A stretch of DNA of 64,000 bases, from NCBI GenBank assembly GCA_027491195.1, contig JAIXWQ010000013.1:124001-188000 (forward strand), in the 5' to 3' direction. The notes under the pieces were generated by a model, which worked only from the letters and a program-made list of their open reading frames with translations, made no database searches and was not told the DNA's origin. Source of the stretch: Cytophagaceae bacterium. GTDB taxonomy: Bacteria > Bacteroidota > Bacteroidia > Cytophagales > Spirosomataceae. Position 1 is the first letter of the stretch. Each line of letters starts with the position of its first letter. The position numbers and the translations under genes were made by a program. Shown here in pieces: positions 49,486 to 58,661 of this stretch.

Positions 49486-50628
49486 ATGTCAGAAAAAACA
49501 CCAATTTACTTAGATAATGCGGCGACCACTCCGGTGGATCCAGCAGTTTGGGCGGAGATGCAGCCCTATTTTGAGCATTTTACGGCGAATCCCTCGTCGA
49601 TTCACTCCCATGGTCGCCAAGCGAAAGTGGCAGTCGAAAAGGCGCGCAAAACGATCGCAACCTTATTAGGTGCTTCCCCTTCGGAGATTTTCTTCACTTC
49701 TGGTGGAACGGAAGCTGATAACACGGTTTTGCAATCGGCTGTTTTGCACGGCGGATGCAAAGTGATTATCACCTCGCCATTAGAACACCATGCGGTATTG
49801 CATACGGCGGAGGCTTGGGCTAAGCTAGGTTTAGTGGAATTGAAATTAGTCCGCGTGAATCCAGATGGTGCGATTGATTTAGCGCATTTAGAAGAATTAT
49901 TGTCTAGCTCTGAGCAGGCGATCGTGAGTTTAATGCACGGCAATAATGAAATCGGGAATTTGCTTGATTTGAACGCGGTGGGTGACCTTTGCGAGCAATA
50001 TGGTGCCTTATTTCATTCAGATACGGTCCAAACCATGGGTCACTACAAACACGACGCCTCAGCCTTGAAAGTACATTTCATGGTTGGTGCTGCACACAAG
50101 TTCCACGGTCCTAAAGGTATCGGATTCTTGTACGCAAAAGCAGGAACTAAGTTCCATCCATTAATGCACGGTGGTGCACAAGAGCGTAACCAGCGCGGAG
50201 GCACGGAGAATGTCTACGGAATGATCGGTGTCGCCAAAGCCCTAGAAATGGCTTATGCTTCCATGGAAGAACACGCGTCTTATATCAAAGGTTTAAAAGC
50301 CTATTTCATCGAAGGATTACAAAAACAGTTCCCAGGTATCTCATTTAACGGAGCTTCTGGCGATGTAGAAAATAGCCTTTACACGGTTTTAAATGTACGT
50401 TTCCCGTCCGTAGCTGATGGCGACATGCTTTTATTCCAATTAGATATCGAGAAGATTTCCGCTTCAGGTGGTAGCGCTTGTTCGAGCGGTACTTCCGTAG
50501 GCTCACACGTGTTATCGGCCTTGAATCCGACAGCGACAGGTGCGGCGGTTCGTTTTTCTTTTAGCAAAAATAATACCCGAACGGAAATCGATCGGGTATT
50601 AGAAGTTTTGAAAAAAATCGTGGCTTAG
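49486..50628 (+). CDS. Cysteine desulfurase (NifS/IscS family)
   Basis: A 380-residue class V PLP enzyme: '[16 protein letters not shown]' start, PLP Lys in '[16 protein letters not shown]' (about 200-207), and the catalytic Cys loop '[18 protein letters not shown]' (about 325-340). It supplies sulfur for Fe-S clusters or thionucleosides. It starts at the very next base after the hexomutase stop. The TAG stop shares four bases with the stop of proS. Confidence 0.93.
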   Translation: MSEKTPIYLDNAATTPVDPAVWAEMQPYFEHFTANPSSIHSHGRQAKVAVEKARKTIATLLGASPSEIFFTSGGTEADNTVLQSAVLHGGCKVIITSPLEHHAVLHTAEAWAKLGLVELKLVRVNPDGAIDLAHLEELLSSSEQAIVSLMHGNNEIGNLLDLNAVGDLCEQYGALFHSDTVQTMGHYKHDASALKVHFMVGAAHKFHGPKGIGFLYAKAGTKFHPLMHGGAQERNQRGGTENVYGMIGVAKALEMAYASMEEHASYIKGLKAYFIEGLQKQFPGISFNGASGDVENSLYTVLNVRFPSVADGDMLLFQLDIEKISASGGSACSSGTSVGSHVLSALNPTATGAAVRFSFSKNNTRTEIDRVLEVLKKIVA

Positions 50629-52097
50629 TAGGCGCGAGCAAAGATTACTCGGCGGCTGGAAGGTGCTCCTGTTAGGATGCATTTTCCAGCTTCTTCTTTT
50701 ACATCCAGAGGGATACAACGAATCGTCGCTTTTGTTAATTCTTTAATCTTTTCTTCTGTCTCGGACGATCCATCCCAGTGCGCAGAAAGGAATCCACCAT
50801 TTTCAATTTTAGTTGTAAACTCTTCCCAGCTATTCACCTCGAAAGTATTCGCTGCTCTGAAGTCGAAGGCTTTTTGATAGATGTTCTTTTGGATATCTTC
50901 CAAAGTGTCTACGATTACGTCTTCTATTCCTTCAAATGGCATGCTCGTCTTCTCACGTGTATCGCGACGTGCTAATTCAATCGTGCCATTTTCCATATCA
51001 CGGTTTCCGATCGCTAAACGAACGGGAACTCCTTTTAATTCGTATTCGGCGAATTTAAAGCCCGGACTTTGGTTCTCAGCGAAGTCAAACTTTACGGATA
51101 CACCGCGCTTCTTCAAGGCCTTCACTAATGGATTAATGCGTGCTTTAATATTTTCTAATTGCTCTTCCCCTTTGTAAATCGGTACGATCACAACTTGGAT
51201 AGGAGCTAATTTCGGAGGCAATACAAGACCTTGGTCATCGGAGTGGGCCATAATTAAGGCACCCATTAAACGTGTGGAAACGCCCCAAGAGGTTCCCCAA
51301 ACATAGTCTAATTGATTTTCCTTGTTAACGAATTTTACGTCGAAGGCTTTGGCAAAGTTTTGGCCTAAAAAGTGAGACGTACCCGCTTGAAGCGCCTTTC
51401 CATCCTGCATCATTGCTTCGATGCAATAGGTTTCATCTGCACCCGCAAAACGCTCATTCGCTGTTTTAATCCCTTTTAATACGGGCATCGCCATGAAGTT
51501 TTCTGCAAAATCTGCGTATACTTCTAACATTTGCTCGGTCTCTTCGATTGCTTCTTGCTTTGTTGCGTGTGCCGTATGGCCTTCTTGCCACAGGAACTCG
51601 GCTGTACGCAAGAATAGACGCGTACGCATCTCCCAACGCACCACATTCGCCCATTGATTAATTAATAAAGGCAAATCACGGTAAGATTGAATCCAGTTTT
51701 TATAGGATGACCAAATCACCGTTTCTGATGTAGGTCTTACAATTAATTCTTCTTCTAATTTCGCGTCTGGATCGACGATAACCCCGCCGCCATTCGGATC
51801 ATTTTTTAGGCGGTAGTGTGTTACTACTGCACATTCTTTGGCAAAGCCCTCTACGTGTGAAGCCTCTTTAGAAAGGAATGATTTAGGGATGAAAAGGGGG
51901 AAATAGGCATTCGTGTGCCCTGTTTCTTTGAACATATCATCCAATGCGCGTTGCATCTTTTCCCAAATGGAATAGCCATATGGTTTAATGATCATACAGC
52001 CTCTGACCGCGGAATTTTCCGCTAAATCTGCTCTCTTCACTAATTCGTTATACCATTCAGAATAATTGTCTGCGCGGCTTGGTAGGGATTTACTCAT
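50625..52097 (-). CDS. proS: Proline--tRNA ligase (ProS type 3, short form)
   Basis: A 490-residue class II synthetase of the archaeal/eukaryotic-like type without the bacterial editing insertion: '[20 protein letters not shown]' start, motif 2 '[20 protein letters not shown]' (about 156-175), motif 3 region, the anticodon domain ('[17 protein letters not shown]') and the C-terminal zinc-like domain ending in Tyr ('[10 protein letters not shown]'). This form is common in Bacteroidota. The adjacent proline dehydrogenase genes are not linked. Confidence 0.96.
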   Translation of the reverse strand: MSKSLPSRADNYSEWYNELVKRADLAENSAVRGCMIIKPYGYSIWEKMQRALDDMFKETGHTNAYFPLFIPKSFLSKEASHVEGFAKECAVVTHYRLKNDPNGGGVIVDPDAKLEEELIVRPTSETVIWSSYKNWIQSYRDLPLLINQWANVVRWEMRTRLFLRTAEFLWQEGHTAHATKQEAIEETEQMLEVYADFAENFMAMPVLKGIKTANERFAGADETYCIEAMMQDGKALQAGTSHFLGQNFAKAFDVKFVNKENQLDYVWGTSWGVSTRLMGALIMAHSDDQGLVLPPKLAPIQVVIVPIYKGEEQLENIKARINPLVKALKKRGVSVKFDFAENQSPGFKFAEYELKGVPVRLAIGNRDMENGTIELARRDTREKTSMPFEGIEDVIVDTLEDIQKNIYQKAFDFRAANTFEVNSWEEFTTKIENGGFLSAHWDGSSETEEKIKELTKATIRCIPLDVKEEAGKCILTGAPSSRRVIFARAY

Positions 52098-52166
52098 AAA
52101 AAATGTTAAAATCGTAATGTAGTGTTCCTTTTTTCGTTTACTTTACATTAGTAAAATGGAACGTTG

Positions 52167-52174
52167 CAAAGATA
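52167..52174 (-). promoter_or_regulatory. TAnnTTTG element for proS
   Basis: TATCTTTG on the minus strand, about 69 nt before the proS ATG. The leader is A/T-rich. No clear -33 TTG. Confidence 0.45.
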
Positions 52175-52215
52175 CGTTTTGTTAGGCTTTTAATTGACAT
52201 CATCCGCTAAAAACC

Positions 52216-53178
52216 ATGAAAAATCAATCCTTTGCTTATTTATTGCTTGTAGGATTTGGAATCCTTTCCAGCTGCGTGAATGTAAATACCAGTTCTTACG
52301 CTTCAGATGATTTATATGATGAGGCGAATCGTTCTGTTCAAATAGCGAAAGTTCAGGCTGCAAAAGCCGCTAAACAAAAGAAATACCTTGATTTTCAAGA
52401 TTTAGAGGAATCCGATGTGGAGGTGATTGAAGAGGAGGAGGGTTTAGCTCAAGAGTCGATAACGCGCGTAAATCCTAATTTATATCAATCGGCTTATCAG
52501 CAAGGTCTTTCAGATGGTTTATTTAATAGTCCCTATTTAGGTTACGGTTACCGATATACTCCGTTCAATTACTGGAGTCCATCTTATTCCTATTTTGTCA
52601 ATCCATTTAGGCCATTCAGTATTGGAATTGGTTTAGGTTTCTCCGCCTTTAACCCTTATTCTTTTTACAGTCCGTTTAATGACCCATTCAATCCGTTTTT
52701 TGATCCGTTCTATAGTCCCTATTACAGTTCTTTCTATCGTCCATTTGGATTTAATTCCTTCTACCGGAATTACAATTACTATGGTCCAGGTGGAAATTAC
52801 ACGGGATATAGTGGCCAATATATGACGAATGATACACGGGAAAAGCGGAATTTTGGACCACGTGATGATCGTTCGAATAACCGAAATTCAGGTGGGAATT
52901 ACACTAATTCACCTCGTGGAGGTAATAATTCCTACAATACACAAGGAAGTAACTTGCCGCGTGTGAATACGCAATCCGTTCCTTCAAATTCGGGTTCTTC
53001 TTCTCAACAGTATGTGGCCCCACGTCGTAATTCAAATTATGAATACCGGGCTGCTCCGATTGATGGAGGTGGTTCCCAGCGTAGTAATTCAACTTCAACG
53101 CCTTCTTACAGTTCTCCAAGCTCTGGTGGTTCAAGTTCTGGTGGTGGCGGAGGTGGTTCTAGTCGCGGTCCTCGTTAA
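52216..53178 (+). CDS. Low-complexity Tyr/Phe/Pro/Asn-rich lipoprotein
   Basis: A 320-residue predicted lipoprotein with lipobox 'FGILSSC' (Cys at about 20). An acidic linker (about 55-80, 'LEESDVEVIEEEEGL') is followed by a highly aromatic Phe/Tyr/Pro/Asn region (about 95-195) with irregular 'NPF', 'DPF' and 'SPY' repeats, and a Ser/Gly/Asn tail ending in a Gly run and RGPR. No known domain. The composition suggests a flexible or self-associating surface/periplasmic protein. It is four to nine bases from the FadL-type gene, so possibly cotranscribed. Confidence 0.72.
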   Translation: MKNQSFAYLLLVGFGILSSCVNVNTSSYASDDLYDEANRSVQIAKVQAAKAAKQKKYLDFQDLEESDVEVIEEEEGLAQESITRVNPNLYQSAYQQGLSDGLFNSPYLGYGYRYTPFNYWSPSYSYFVNPFRPFSIGIGLGFSAFNPYSFYSPFNDPFNPFFDPFYSPYYSSFYRPFGFNSFYRNYNYYGPGGNYTGYSGQYMTNDTREKRNFGPRDDRSNNRNSGGNYTNSPRGGNNSYNTQGSNLPRVNTQSVPSNSGSSSQQYVAPRRNSNYEYRAAPIDGGGSQRSNSTSTPSYSSPSSGGSSSGGGGGGSSRGPR

Positions 53179-53187
53179 TTTTTGATC

Positions 53188-54741
53188 ATGAAAAAAGCAT
53201 TCATATTACTATTCAGCGTCTGCACGCTGCAGCAGGCCGTGGCTCAGATATATACCTATCCTGGCTTAGGGAAGCAATTCTCGACTTCGTACTCAACGGG
53301 TACAGCTCGTATGCAGGCATTAGGTGGCGCTTCGAGTGCATTAGGAGCTGATTTAAGTGCCTTAACCGGTAATCCAGCGGGTTTAGGATTTTACACTCGT
53401 TCTGAAGTAAATATAAGCCTAGCACACACAGGTATTCAAACTAAATCGTCTTATTTAGCTAAGACAGATGAGGCTTCTGAGAGCCAAATTCAGATGCCTA
53501 CGCTGGGGATGGTGATTTCGAGTAATAATTTGGGTGGTGGAGAATGGCATGGGTCTTTTGGTTTTGGGTATTCCCGTCAAGCGATCTTTATTCAGCCGAT
53601 TCAGATTTCAGGAACGAATAACCGTAGCTCCCTGTTAGATAATTTCATAGAGAAAGCGAATGACAAAGGGGCAACCGGTGCTACTTTGGATGACGAATAT
53701 GACCCGTATTCAGGGACGGCTTCCTCTGCTGAAGCTTTAGCTTATCAGACTTATCTCATCAATCCAAATTCCGTTACAGGTGGTGCTCCATTTGAGCGTT
53801 TTCAGCCCTTATTGCCTACGAATCAATATGGGACGGCCTCTAATTCAGGTGCTCTAACTTCTTGGGATTTTGCCTATGGGGCGACGTATCGGGATCAATT
53901 TTACTTAGGGGCAGCGTTGCATTTTTCCAAAATCTCATCGAGTTCATCTACCACCTGGGAGGATGAATTTGTGGGGGCGAAAAATGTGGCTGGCTTTCAA
54001 TACGCGGAAACGTTACTGACGAATGGTTCTGGTATCGCCCTTAGTTTAGGGGGTATTTACAAAGTGAATCCATCGCTTCGTTTGTCTCTAGCCTTCAGAT
54101 CTCCGACCTATTATGATCAGATGAACGAAACCTACGATGCACGTTTATTTCCAAATGTCATCGGGATTCCAGCCATCGGCTCTACGGGCAATCCCATTAC
54201 GATCACGAAGGTGAATCCGATGCGATTAACGACGAATGAGTTTACCTATCAATTTTTAAGTCCGATGAAGGTTTCAGGAGGTTTCGCCCTGTTCTTCTCT
54301 AAGAAGGGTTTCTTAACGGCAGATCTGGAGTATGTAGGTTATGGCGGAATGAAGGTCTATTCTGCTGAATTAGGTGGGGGAGCTAATCAAGCCTTTCAGA
54401 CGAAATACAATGGTCAAATAGCGCGCAATTTTGAAGGTGCTTTGAATATCAAAGTGGGATCTGAGATTCGGATTTCTCCCTCTCTGAGTGTGCGATGTGG
54501 AGCCGCTCTTTTCGGAGGGGGCTATGCCGCTAGTTATGATACCATCGATCGAAATGCACTTCAATTTTCAGGAGGTATTGGCTACCGTAAATCTAATTTC
54601 TATATCGATTTAACGGCCATCCAGCGTACACAGAAAGATGCCTATACGCCGTATACGCTAAAGAACGCAGCTGACTTCAGTTCTGCCACTTTAGATATCA
54701 CGACTACCCAATTTATGCTGGGAGGCGGGATTTACTTCTAA
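53188..54741 (+). CDS. OmpP1/FadL/TodX-family outer-membrane transport protein
   Basis: A 517-residue barrel protein with a signal peptide (MKKAFILLFSVCTLQQAVAQ). Next comes the family's N-terminal plug-like 'ARMQALGGASSALGADLSALTGNPAGL' region (about 34-60), then long beta-strand stretches ('SWDFAYGATYRDQFYLGAAL', 'GGIYKVNPSLRLSLAFRSPT') and a terminal 'FMLGGGIYF' ending in Phe. FadL-type channels take up hydrophobic compounds such as fatty acids or aromatics. The frame extends six bases upstream to a TTG; the ATG at 53188 fits the signal peptide. The stop shares four bases (CTAA) with aroK. Confidence 0.88.
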   Translation: MKKAFILLFSVCTLQQAVAQIYTYPGLGKQFSTSYSTGTARMQALGGASSALGADLSALTGNPAGLGFYTRSEVNISLAHTGIQTKSSYLAKTDEASESQIQMPTLGMVISSNNLGGGEWHGSFGFGYSRQAIFIQPIQISGTNNRSSLLDNFIEKANDKGATGATLDDEYDPYSGTASSAEALAYQTYLINPNSVTGGAPFERFQPLLPTNQYGTASNSGALTSWDFAYGATYRDQFYLGAALHFSKISSSSSTTWEDEFVGAKNVAGFQYAETLLTNGSGIALSLGGIYKVNPSLRLSLAFRSPTYYDQMNETYDARLFPNVIGIPAIGSTGNPITITKVNPMRLTTNEFTYQFLSPMKVSGGFALFFSKKGFLTADLEYVGYGGMKVYSAELGGGANQAFQTKYNGQIARNFEGALNIKVGSEIRISPSLSVRCGAALFGGGYAASYDTIDRNALQFSGGIGYRKSNFYIDLTAIQRTQKDAYTPYTLKNAADFSSATLDITTTQFMLGGGIYF

Positions 54742-55256
54742 ACAGGAAGGTATTGGTCTAATAGCCAAAGCAATTGGCTAACCGTAATTTCACCATCTAC
54801 CTGAATGTCTGCTTTTTGGTAGAAAGGAAGGCGCTCATCGAAGGTCTTTTTGATTGTCGCGATGACTACTTCTTCGCTTTGGGACTTATCCAACAAGGGA
54901 CGATTATTGCCTTGCGCTTTGTATAGACGTTTCGCCAAATCATTTACGTCCACGTTTAAGAAAATACTTACTCCATTGTCTTTAATGAAGTCCATGTTAT
55001 CATTAAAACAAGGAACGCCACCGCCTGTAGCGATGACCATCGATTGATCTGGTTGAAATCCACGAAGGGTCTTTTTCTCTATTTCACGGAAATGTGCTTC
55101 GCCAAAATTGGAAAAAATCTCAGAAACCGTCTTCTGTTCACGGGTTTCAATTAATTTATCCATGTCCATAAAGGAGTATCCAATATTCTTTGCTAACTCT
55201 TTTCCCAAGGTACTTTTACCCGAGGAGGGCATTCCCACTAAATAGATATTCTTCAT
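54738..55256 (-). CDS. aroK: Shikimate kinase
   Basis: A 172-residue P-loop kinase: Walker A 'GMPSSGKSTLGKELA' (about 8-22), shikimate-binding 'FMDMDKLIE' and 'EAHFREIEKKTLRG', 'ATGGGVPCF' (about 77-85) and the LID Arg in 'NNRPLLDKS'. It phosphorylates shikimate downstream of AroB. It is the last gene of a three-gene minus-strand run. Confidence 0.95.
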   Translation of the reverse strand: MKNIYLVGMPSSGKSTLGKELAKNIGYSFMDMDKLIETREQKTVSEIFSNFGEAHFREIEKKTLRGFQPDQSMVIATGGGVPCFNDNMDFIKDNGVSIFLNVDVNDLAKRLYKAQGNNRPLLDKSQSEEVVIATIKKTFDERLPFYQKADIQVDGEITVSQLLWLLDQYLPV

Positions 55257-55261
55257 TCGTT

Positions 55262-56344
55262 TTATTCTAGGCTTTGTTGAATTTCATCCGCAGAGGGTAG
55301 GGAATAGGAAGACCATTTTCCTTTTACCGTTCCATCCTTTAAAAGCCACAAACCTGGGCTAGAGCGAACAATGGTTTTTAGTATTTTCGTATCCGCAGAA
55401 AGCGCCGGAAACGCTAACTGGTATTTATGTCGCAAGGCGTTTACTTCAGCATCCGTAGAGGCAGAAACTAGCCAAACGGTGATGTTTTTCAATCCTTTCG
55501 TTAATTTTTCAATCTCTAGTAATGCCCCCTCATTCATGTGGTGGATGTTTGGGATAATGACCATCAATTTAGCCCCTTTAAAGCTTTCCTGGGTGTAATT
55601 CGTCGTGTCGCCTTCCGCCCACAATTGATAATCCGTAATCAAAGGTCTAGCCTCTTTCTCATTCGTCGCTTTCATCGAAATGAACTGAGCCGTCGTATCC
55701 GTAGGCATCTCACTTAATTCCGTTTCGACTCCTTTGATTTTGTACACATAGGAAAATTTCAAGGGCTCCCGTTCCTTCATATTGGTCGGAATATGGTCGC
55801 CTATGGCATAGGGTAATCCATCGCTGATAGGTAAGTGGAAATAGCAAAATACACCTAGTGCCATACTAGCAATGGCTGTTGTTGCGACCCATTTGCCGGT
55901 ATTCTTGTTTTCAGGTTTCTTGGAAATTAGTAAAATGCCCGTCAAAATGAGTAAGAATATATCTTTTCCAAAAGACGTCCAGGGCGTTAGTTTGATCGTT
56001 TCTCCAAAACAGCCACAATCAGTTACCTTGTTAAAATAGGCTGAATAGAAAGTGAGGAATCCGAAAAAGGCTAGGATACCTACAAAGGCATATAAAGTTT
56101 GCTTTATCCGGTAATTTAAGGCCAAAGCAACGGCTAGAACGATTTCTAAACTGCTGAGTAAAATCGATAAGATGAGTGCGTATGGAATCCAAAATTTCCA
56201 AAACCCCGCCATGAACGCAAAGTCCACAGAGAACACCTCGAAGTATTCCTCTAGCTTCAGTTGGGTTCCGATCGGGTCATTCAATTTGATGAGACCCGAG
56301 AAGATAAAAATCCCGACCAGTAAGATCTTGGCGATTTTAGACAT
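55262..56344 (-). CDS. DoxX/MauE-like membrane protein with thioredoxin-like tail (BT_3928 type)
   Basis: A 360-residue protein. The first 165 residues form about four membrane segments ('ILLVGIFIFSGLIKLNDPIG') with a 'CGCFGE' motif (about 113-118) as in MauE/DoxX proteins that handle disulfides. The C-terminal half is a soluble region with strands reminiscent of a thioredoxin fold ('KLMVIIPNIHHM', 'VWLVSASTD', 'GLWLLKDGTVKGKW') but without a CxxC. This layout matches the BT_3928 family of Bacteroidota. Function unknown. It starts on the last base of the DUF1599 stop (TAATG). Confidence 0.78.
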   Translation of the reverse strand: MSKIAKILLVGIFIFSGLIKLNDPIGTQLKLEEYFEVFSVDFAFMAGFWKFWIPYALILSILLSSLEIVLAVALALNYRIKQTLYAFVGILAFFGFLTFYSAYFNKVTDCGCFGETIKLTPWTSFGKDIFLLILTGILLISKKPENKNTGKWVATTAIASMALGVFCYFHLPISDGLPYAIGDHIPTNMKEREPLKFSYVYKIKGVETELSEMPTDTTAQFISMKATNEKEARPLITDYQLWAEGDTTNYTQESFKGAKLMVIIPNIHHMNEGALLEIEKLTKGLKNITVWLVSASTDAEVNALRHKYQLAFPALSADTKILKTIVRSSPGLWLLKDGTVKGKWSSYSLPSADEIQQSLE

Positions 56345-56922
56345 TATTGCTGTTGTTGCTGCTGTTGCTCGCCCTTCAATGTGATTAAGCAGAATACGGC
56401 ATAATTGAGCATATCTTGGTAATTCGCTTCTACACCTTCGGAAACAAGGGTTCTGCCCTCATTGTTTTCAATTTGCTTCGTGCGGAAAATCTTCATTAAG
56501 ATTAAATCCGTCATGCTACTAACACGCATATCACGCCAAGCCTCTCCGTAATCGTGGTTCTTATTGCGCAATAATTCAAGCGTTATTTCTACTTGCTGAT
56601 CATAAAAGCCGCTCAATTCCTCTGGGGCAAATTCCATTTGGTCTGAACCCTCTAAAGACTTTTGAATGAGTGCGATGATGCAATAATTGATGATTCCGAT
56701 GAATTCTCCTTCGATGCCATCTTCGATCTTTTGAGCTCCTTTTTCTTGGATGCTGCGGATTCGTTGGGCTTTGATAAAGATTTGATCGGTTAAGCTAGAA
56801 AGTCGTAAAATTCTCCATGAAGTGCCGTAATCTTTGTTTTTTTTATCAAACAAGGCTTTGCAGTATGAAATTACTTGGCGATATTCGATTTCGGTTTGGG
56901 AAGGCGTTGAGTCCCTGTTCAT
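56344..56922 (-). CDS. DUF1599 protein with internal duplication and poly-Gln tail
   Basis: A 192-residue protein with two copies of the DUF1599 motif: 'KKNKDYGTSWRILRLSSLTD' (about 32-51) and 'NKNHDYGEAWRDMRVSSMTD' (about 120-139). The [KH]DYG.[SA]WR core suggests an all-alpha nucleotide-handling fold, as the family is listed among nucleotide-modification-associated domains; the activity is unproven. The protein ends in seven Gln encoded by mixed CAA/CAG codons just before the stop, a slippage-prone tract that overlaps the start of the DoxX-like gene. Confidence 0.8.
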   Translation of the reverse strand: MNRDSTPSQTEIEYRQVISYCKALFDKKNKDYGTSWRILRLSSLTDQIFIKAQRIRSIQEKGAQKIEDGIEGEFIGIINYCIIALIQKSLEGSDQMEFAPEELSGFYDQQVEITLELLRNKNHDYGEAWRDMRVSSMTDLILMKIFRTKQIENNEGRTLVSEGVEANYQDMLNYAVFCLITLKGEQQQQQQQ

Positions 56923-56997
56923 AGATACAGTTTTTATACGATGCTCGCGTTTTTATAGCCTACAAAATTATTTAAATTATCCTAAAATTCACTCGAT

Positions 56998-57867
56998 TTG
57001 GACGCTCTTTTTTCTACTAGTCAAACAATCCGCTTAAATGGGCAATTGATTGATTTTTCAGCGCCTAAAATCATGGGGATTTTAAACATCACTCCGGATT
57101 CTTTTTTCGAAGGAAGTCGTGTGTCATCGGTTGATGCAGCCTTAGAGCAAGCTTCCTCGATGATCGCAGCAGGGGCTTTGATTTTAGATATTGGTGGGCA
57201 TTCTACACGACCAGGTGCGGCTCCCGTAAGTCCAGAGGAAGAAATTGCACGTGTTTGTCCGATTATTTCAGCTATTTCCGTCGCATACCCTGCCGTGATT
57301 ATATCGATCGACACGTATCGCGTTGCGGTGGCTAAGGCGGCTTTAGCGGCTGGGGCACATCTATTTAATGACATCGGTGCAGGCCAAATGGATGAAGGCG
57401 TTTTCGATTACATTGTCGAAAATCAAGTTCCTTATATTCTCAGTCACAGCGTAGGTCGTTTCGAGCAAGTACATGAAGTGCCAGATTACCAGAATGTGGT
57501 AGCAGAGGTATTACATAATTTATTGCCTAAAGTCCAGGAACTGCGTTCCCGTGGATTCAAAGATTTGATTGTTGACCCTGGTTTTGGTTTCTCAAAAGCC
57601 CTAGATCATAATTACTCCTTATTAGCTCATTTACGCTCCTTTAAATTATTAGGGGCCCCCATCTTAGCTGGTCTGTCTAGAAAGACAATGATCTGGAAGG
57701 AATTAGGCATCTCAGCAGATGAGGCATTAAATGGTAGCACCGTTTTACATACGATTGCTCTCCAACAAGGCGCCTCAATTTTGCGTGTTCATGATGTAAG
57801 GGAGGCGAAAGAAACGATTCATTTAGTTCAAAAACTACAGCAAAATGGCCTATCCCATTTATTATAA
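56998..57867 (+). CDS. folP: Dihydropteroate synthase
   Basis: A 289-residue TIM-barrel enzyme joining p-aminobenzoate to dihydropterin diphosphate for folate. Seen: 'IMGILNITPDSFFEGS' (about 25-40), 'ILDIGGHSTRPGA' (about 62-74), 'DTYRVAVAKAAL', 'LFNDIGAG', 'DLIVDPGFGFSKAL' and the C-terminal 'ILRVHDVREAKETIHL'. The start is TTG 56998: no ATG precedes the conserved 'GILN' strand except within it. It overlaps the aminotransferase gene downstream by 23 bp. Confidence 0.94.
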   Translation: MDALFSTSQTIRLNGQLIDFSAPKIMGILNITPDSFFEGSRVSSVDAALEQASSMIAAGALILDIGGHSTRPGAAPVSPEEEIARVCPIISAISVAYPAVIISIDTYRVAVAKAALAAGAHLFNDIGAGQMDEGVFDYIVENQVPYILSHSVGRFEQVHEVPDYQNVVAEVLHNLLPKVQELRSRGFKDLIVDPGFGFSKALDHNYSLLAHLRSFKLLGAPILAGLSRKTMIWKELGISADEALNGSTVLHTIALQQGASILRVHDVREAKETIHLVQKLQQNGLSHLL

Positions 57868-58660
57868 AGGCGCGTGGCAAGACCCCGACAAAGTAACTGT
57901 CTCCATTAAGGATGTGGGCTTTCTTCGTGGTTTTGGTATCTTCGATTTCTTCCGCATCATGGAGGGTAATCCTATCTTTATGTCGGATCACTTGGATCGA
58001 TTTTTGAGTTCAGCTGCGAAGATGGGTTTGCCTCATTCGTATACGAAAGAGCATTTGGGCGCTTTAATTCAGGAAATCGCCGCGCAATCTGTTGATCCTT
58101 GCTTAGGAGTGAAGCTCGTATTAACCGCTGGTTTTAGCCCCAATGGCTTCGATCCATCTGGCGATTCCGAATTATACATTTTCCCAGGTGTTTTCTCTTT
58201 TGCAGAGCCAACTTCTGGATTGCGATTGATTAGCCGCGAATATAAGCGAGAGATGGCAGATATTAAATCCTTGAATTATGCCTTCGCCTTGCGCGAAATG
58301 CCGGCTGTGCGAGCGGCTGGAGGAGACGATTTGATTTATCATACACCTGAATTTGGGGTATCAGAATCGTCTCGATCTAATTTGTTTTATGTCAAAGACG
58401 GTGTCATTCACACCCCTGGAGATCATATTCTAGAAGGAATTACTCGTAAAAAAGTGATTGCCCTAGCTTCGTTAGTTTACGAAGTTCGAGTGGGAGCCTG
58501 CTCGCTAGCCGATTTTATGAATGCAGATGAAGTGTTCACAACGGGTTCCACCAAACGTGTTTTACCTATTTTCTCCATCGATGGTAAGCAGATTGGAAAT
58601 GGGGAAAGGGGGGAGGTGACGGAAAAGTTGTATGGGATGCTTCTTAGCTCAGAGGCTTGA
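57845..58660 (+). CDS. Class IV aminotransferase / possible aminodeoxychorismate lyase
   Basis: A 271-residue fold-type IV PLP enzyme: 'VGFLRGFGIFDFFRIMEG' (about 22-39), 'HLDRFLSSAAKMGL', catalytic Lys in 'DIKSLNYAFAL' (about 140), and the phosphate-binding 'ESSRSNLFYVKDGVIHTP' with 'ILEGITRKKVI'. The fold covers branched-chain and D-amino-acid aminotransferases and 4-amino-4-deoxychorismate lyase (PabC). The 23-bp overlap with folP favours a PabC-like role in p-aminobenzoate supply, but this is inference. The heptad arm of element E begins one base after the stop. Confidence 0.85.
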   Translation: MAYPIYYKGAWQDPDKVTVSIKDVGFLRGFGIFDFFRIMEGNPIFMSDHLDRFLSSAAKMGLPHSYTKEHLGALIQEIAAQSVDPCLGVKLVLTAGFSPNGFDPSGDSELYIFPGVFSFAEPTSGLRLISREYKREMADIKSLNYAFALREMPAVRAAGGDDLIYHTPEFGVSESSRSNLFYVKDGVIHTPGDHILEGITRKKVIALASLVYEVRVGACSLADFMNADEVFTTGSTKRVLPIFSIDGKQIGNGERGEVTEKLYGMLLSSEA

Positions 58661-58661
58661 G

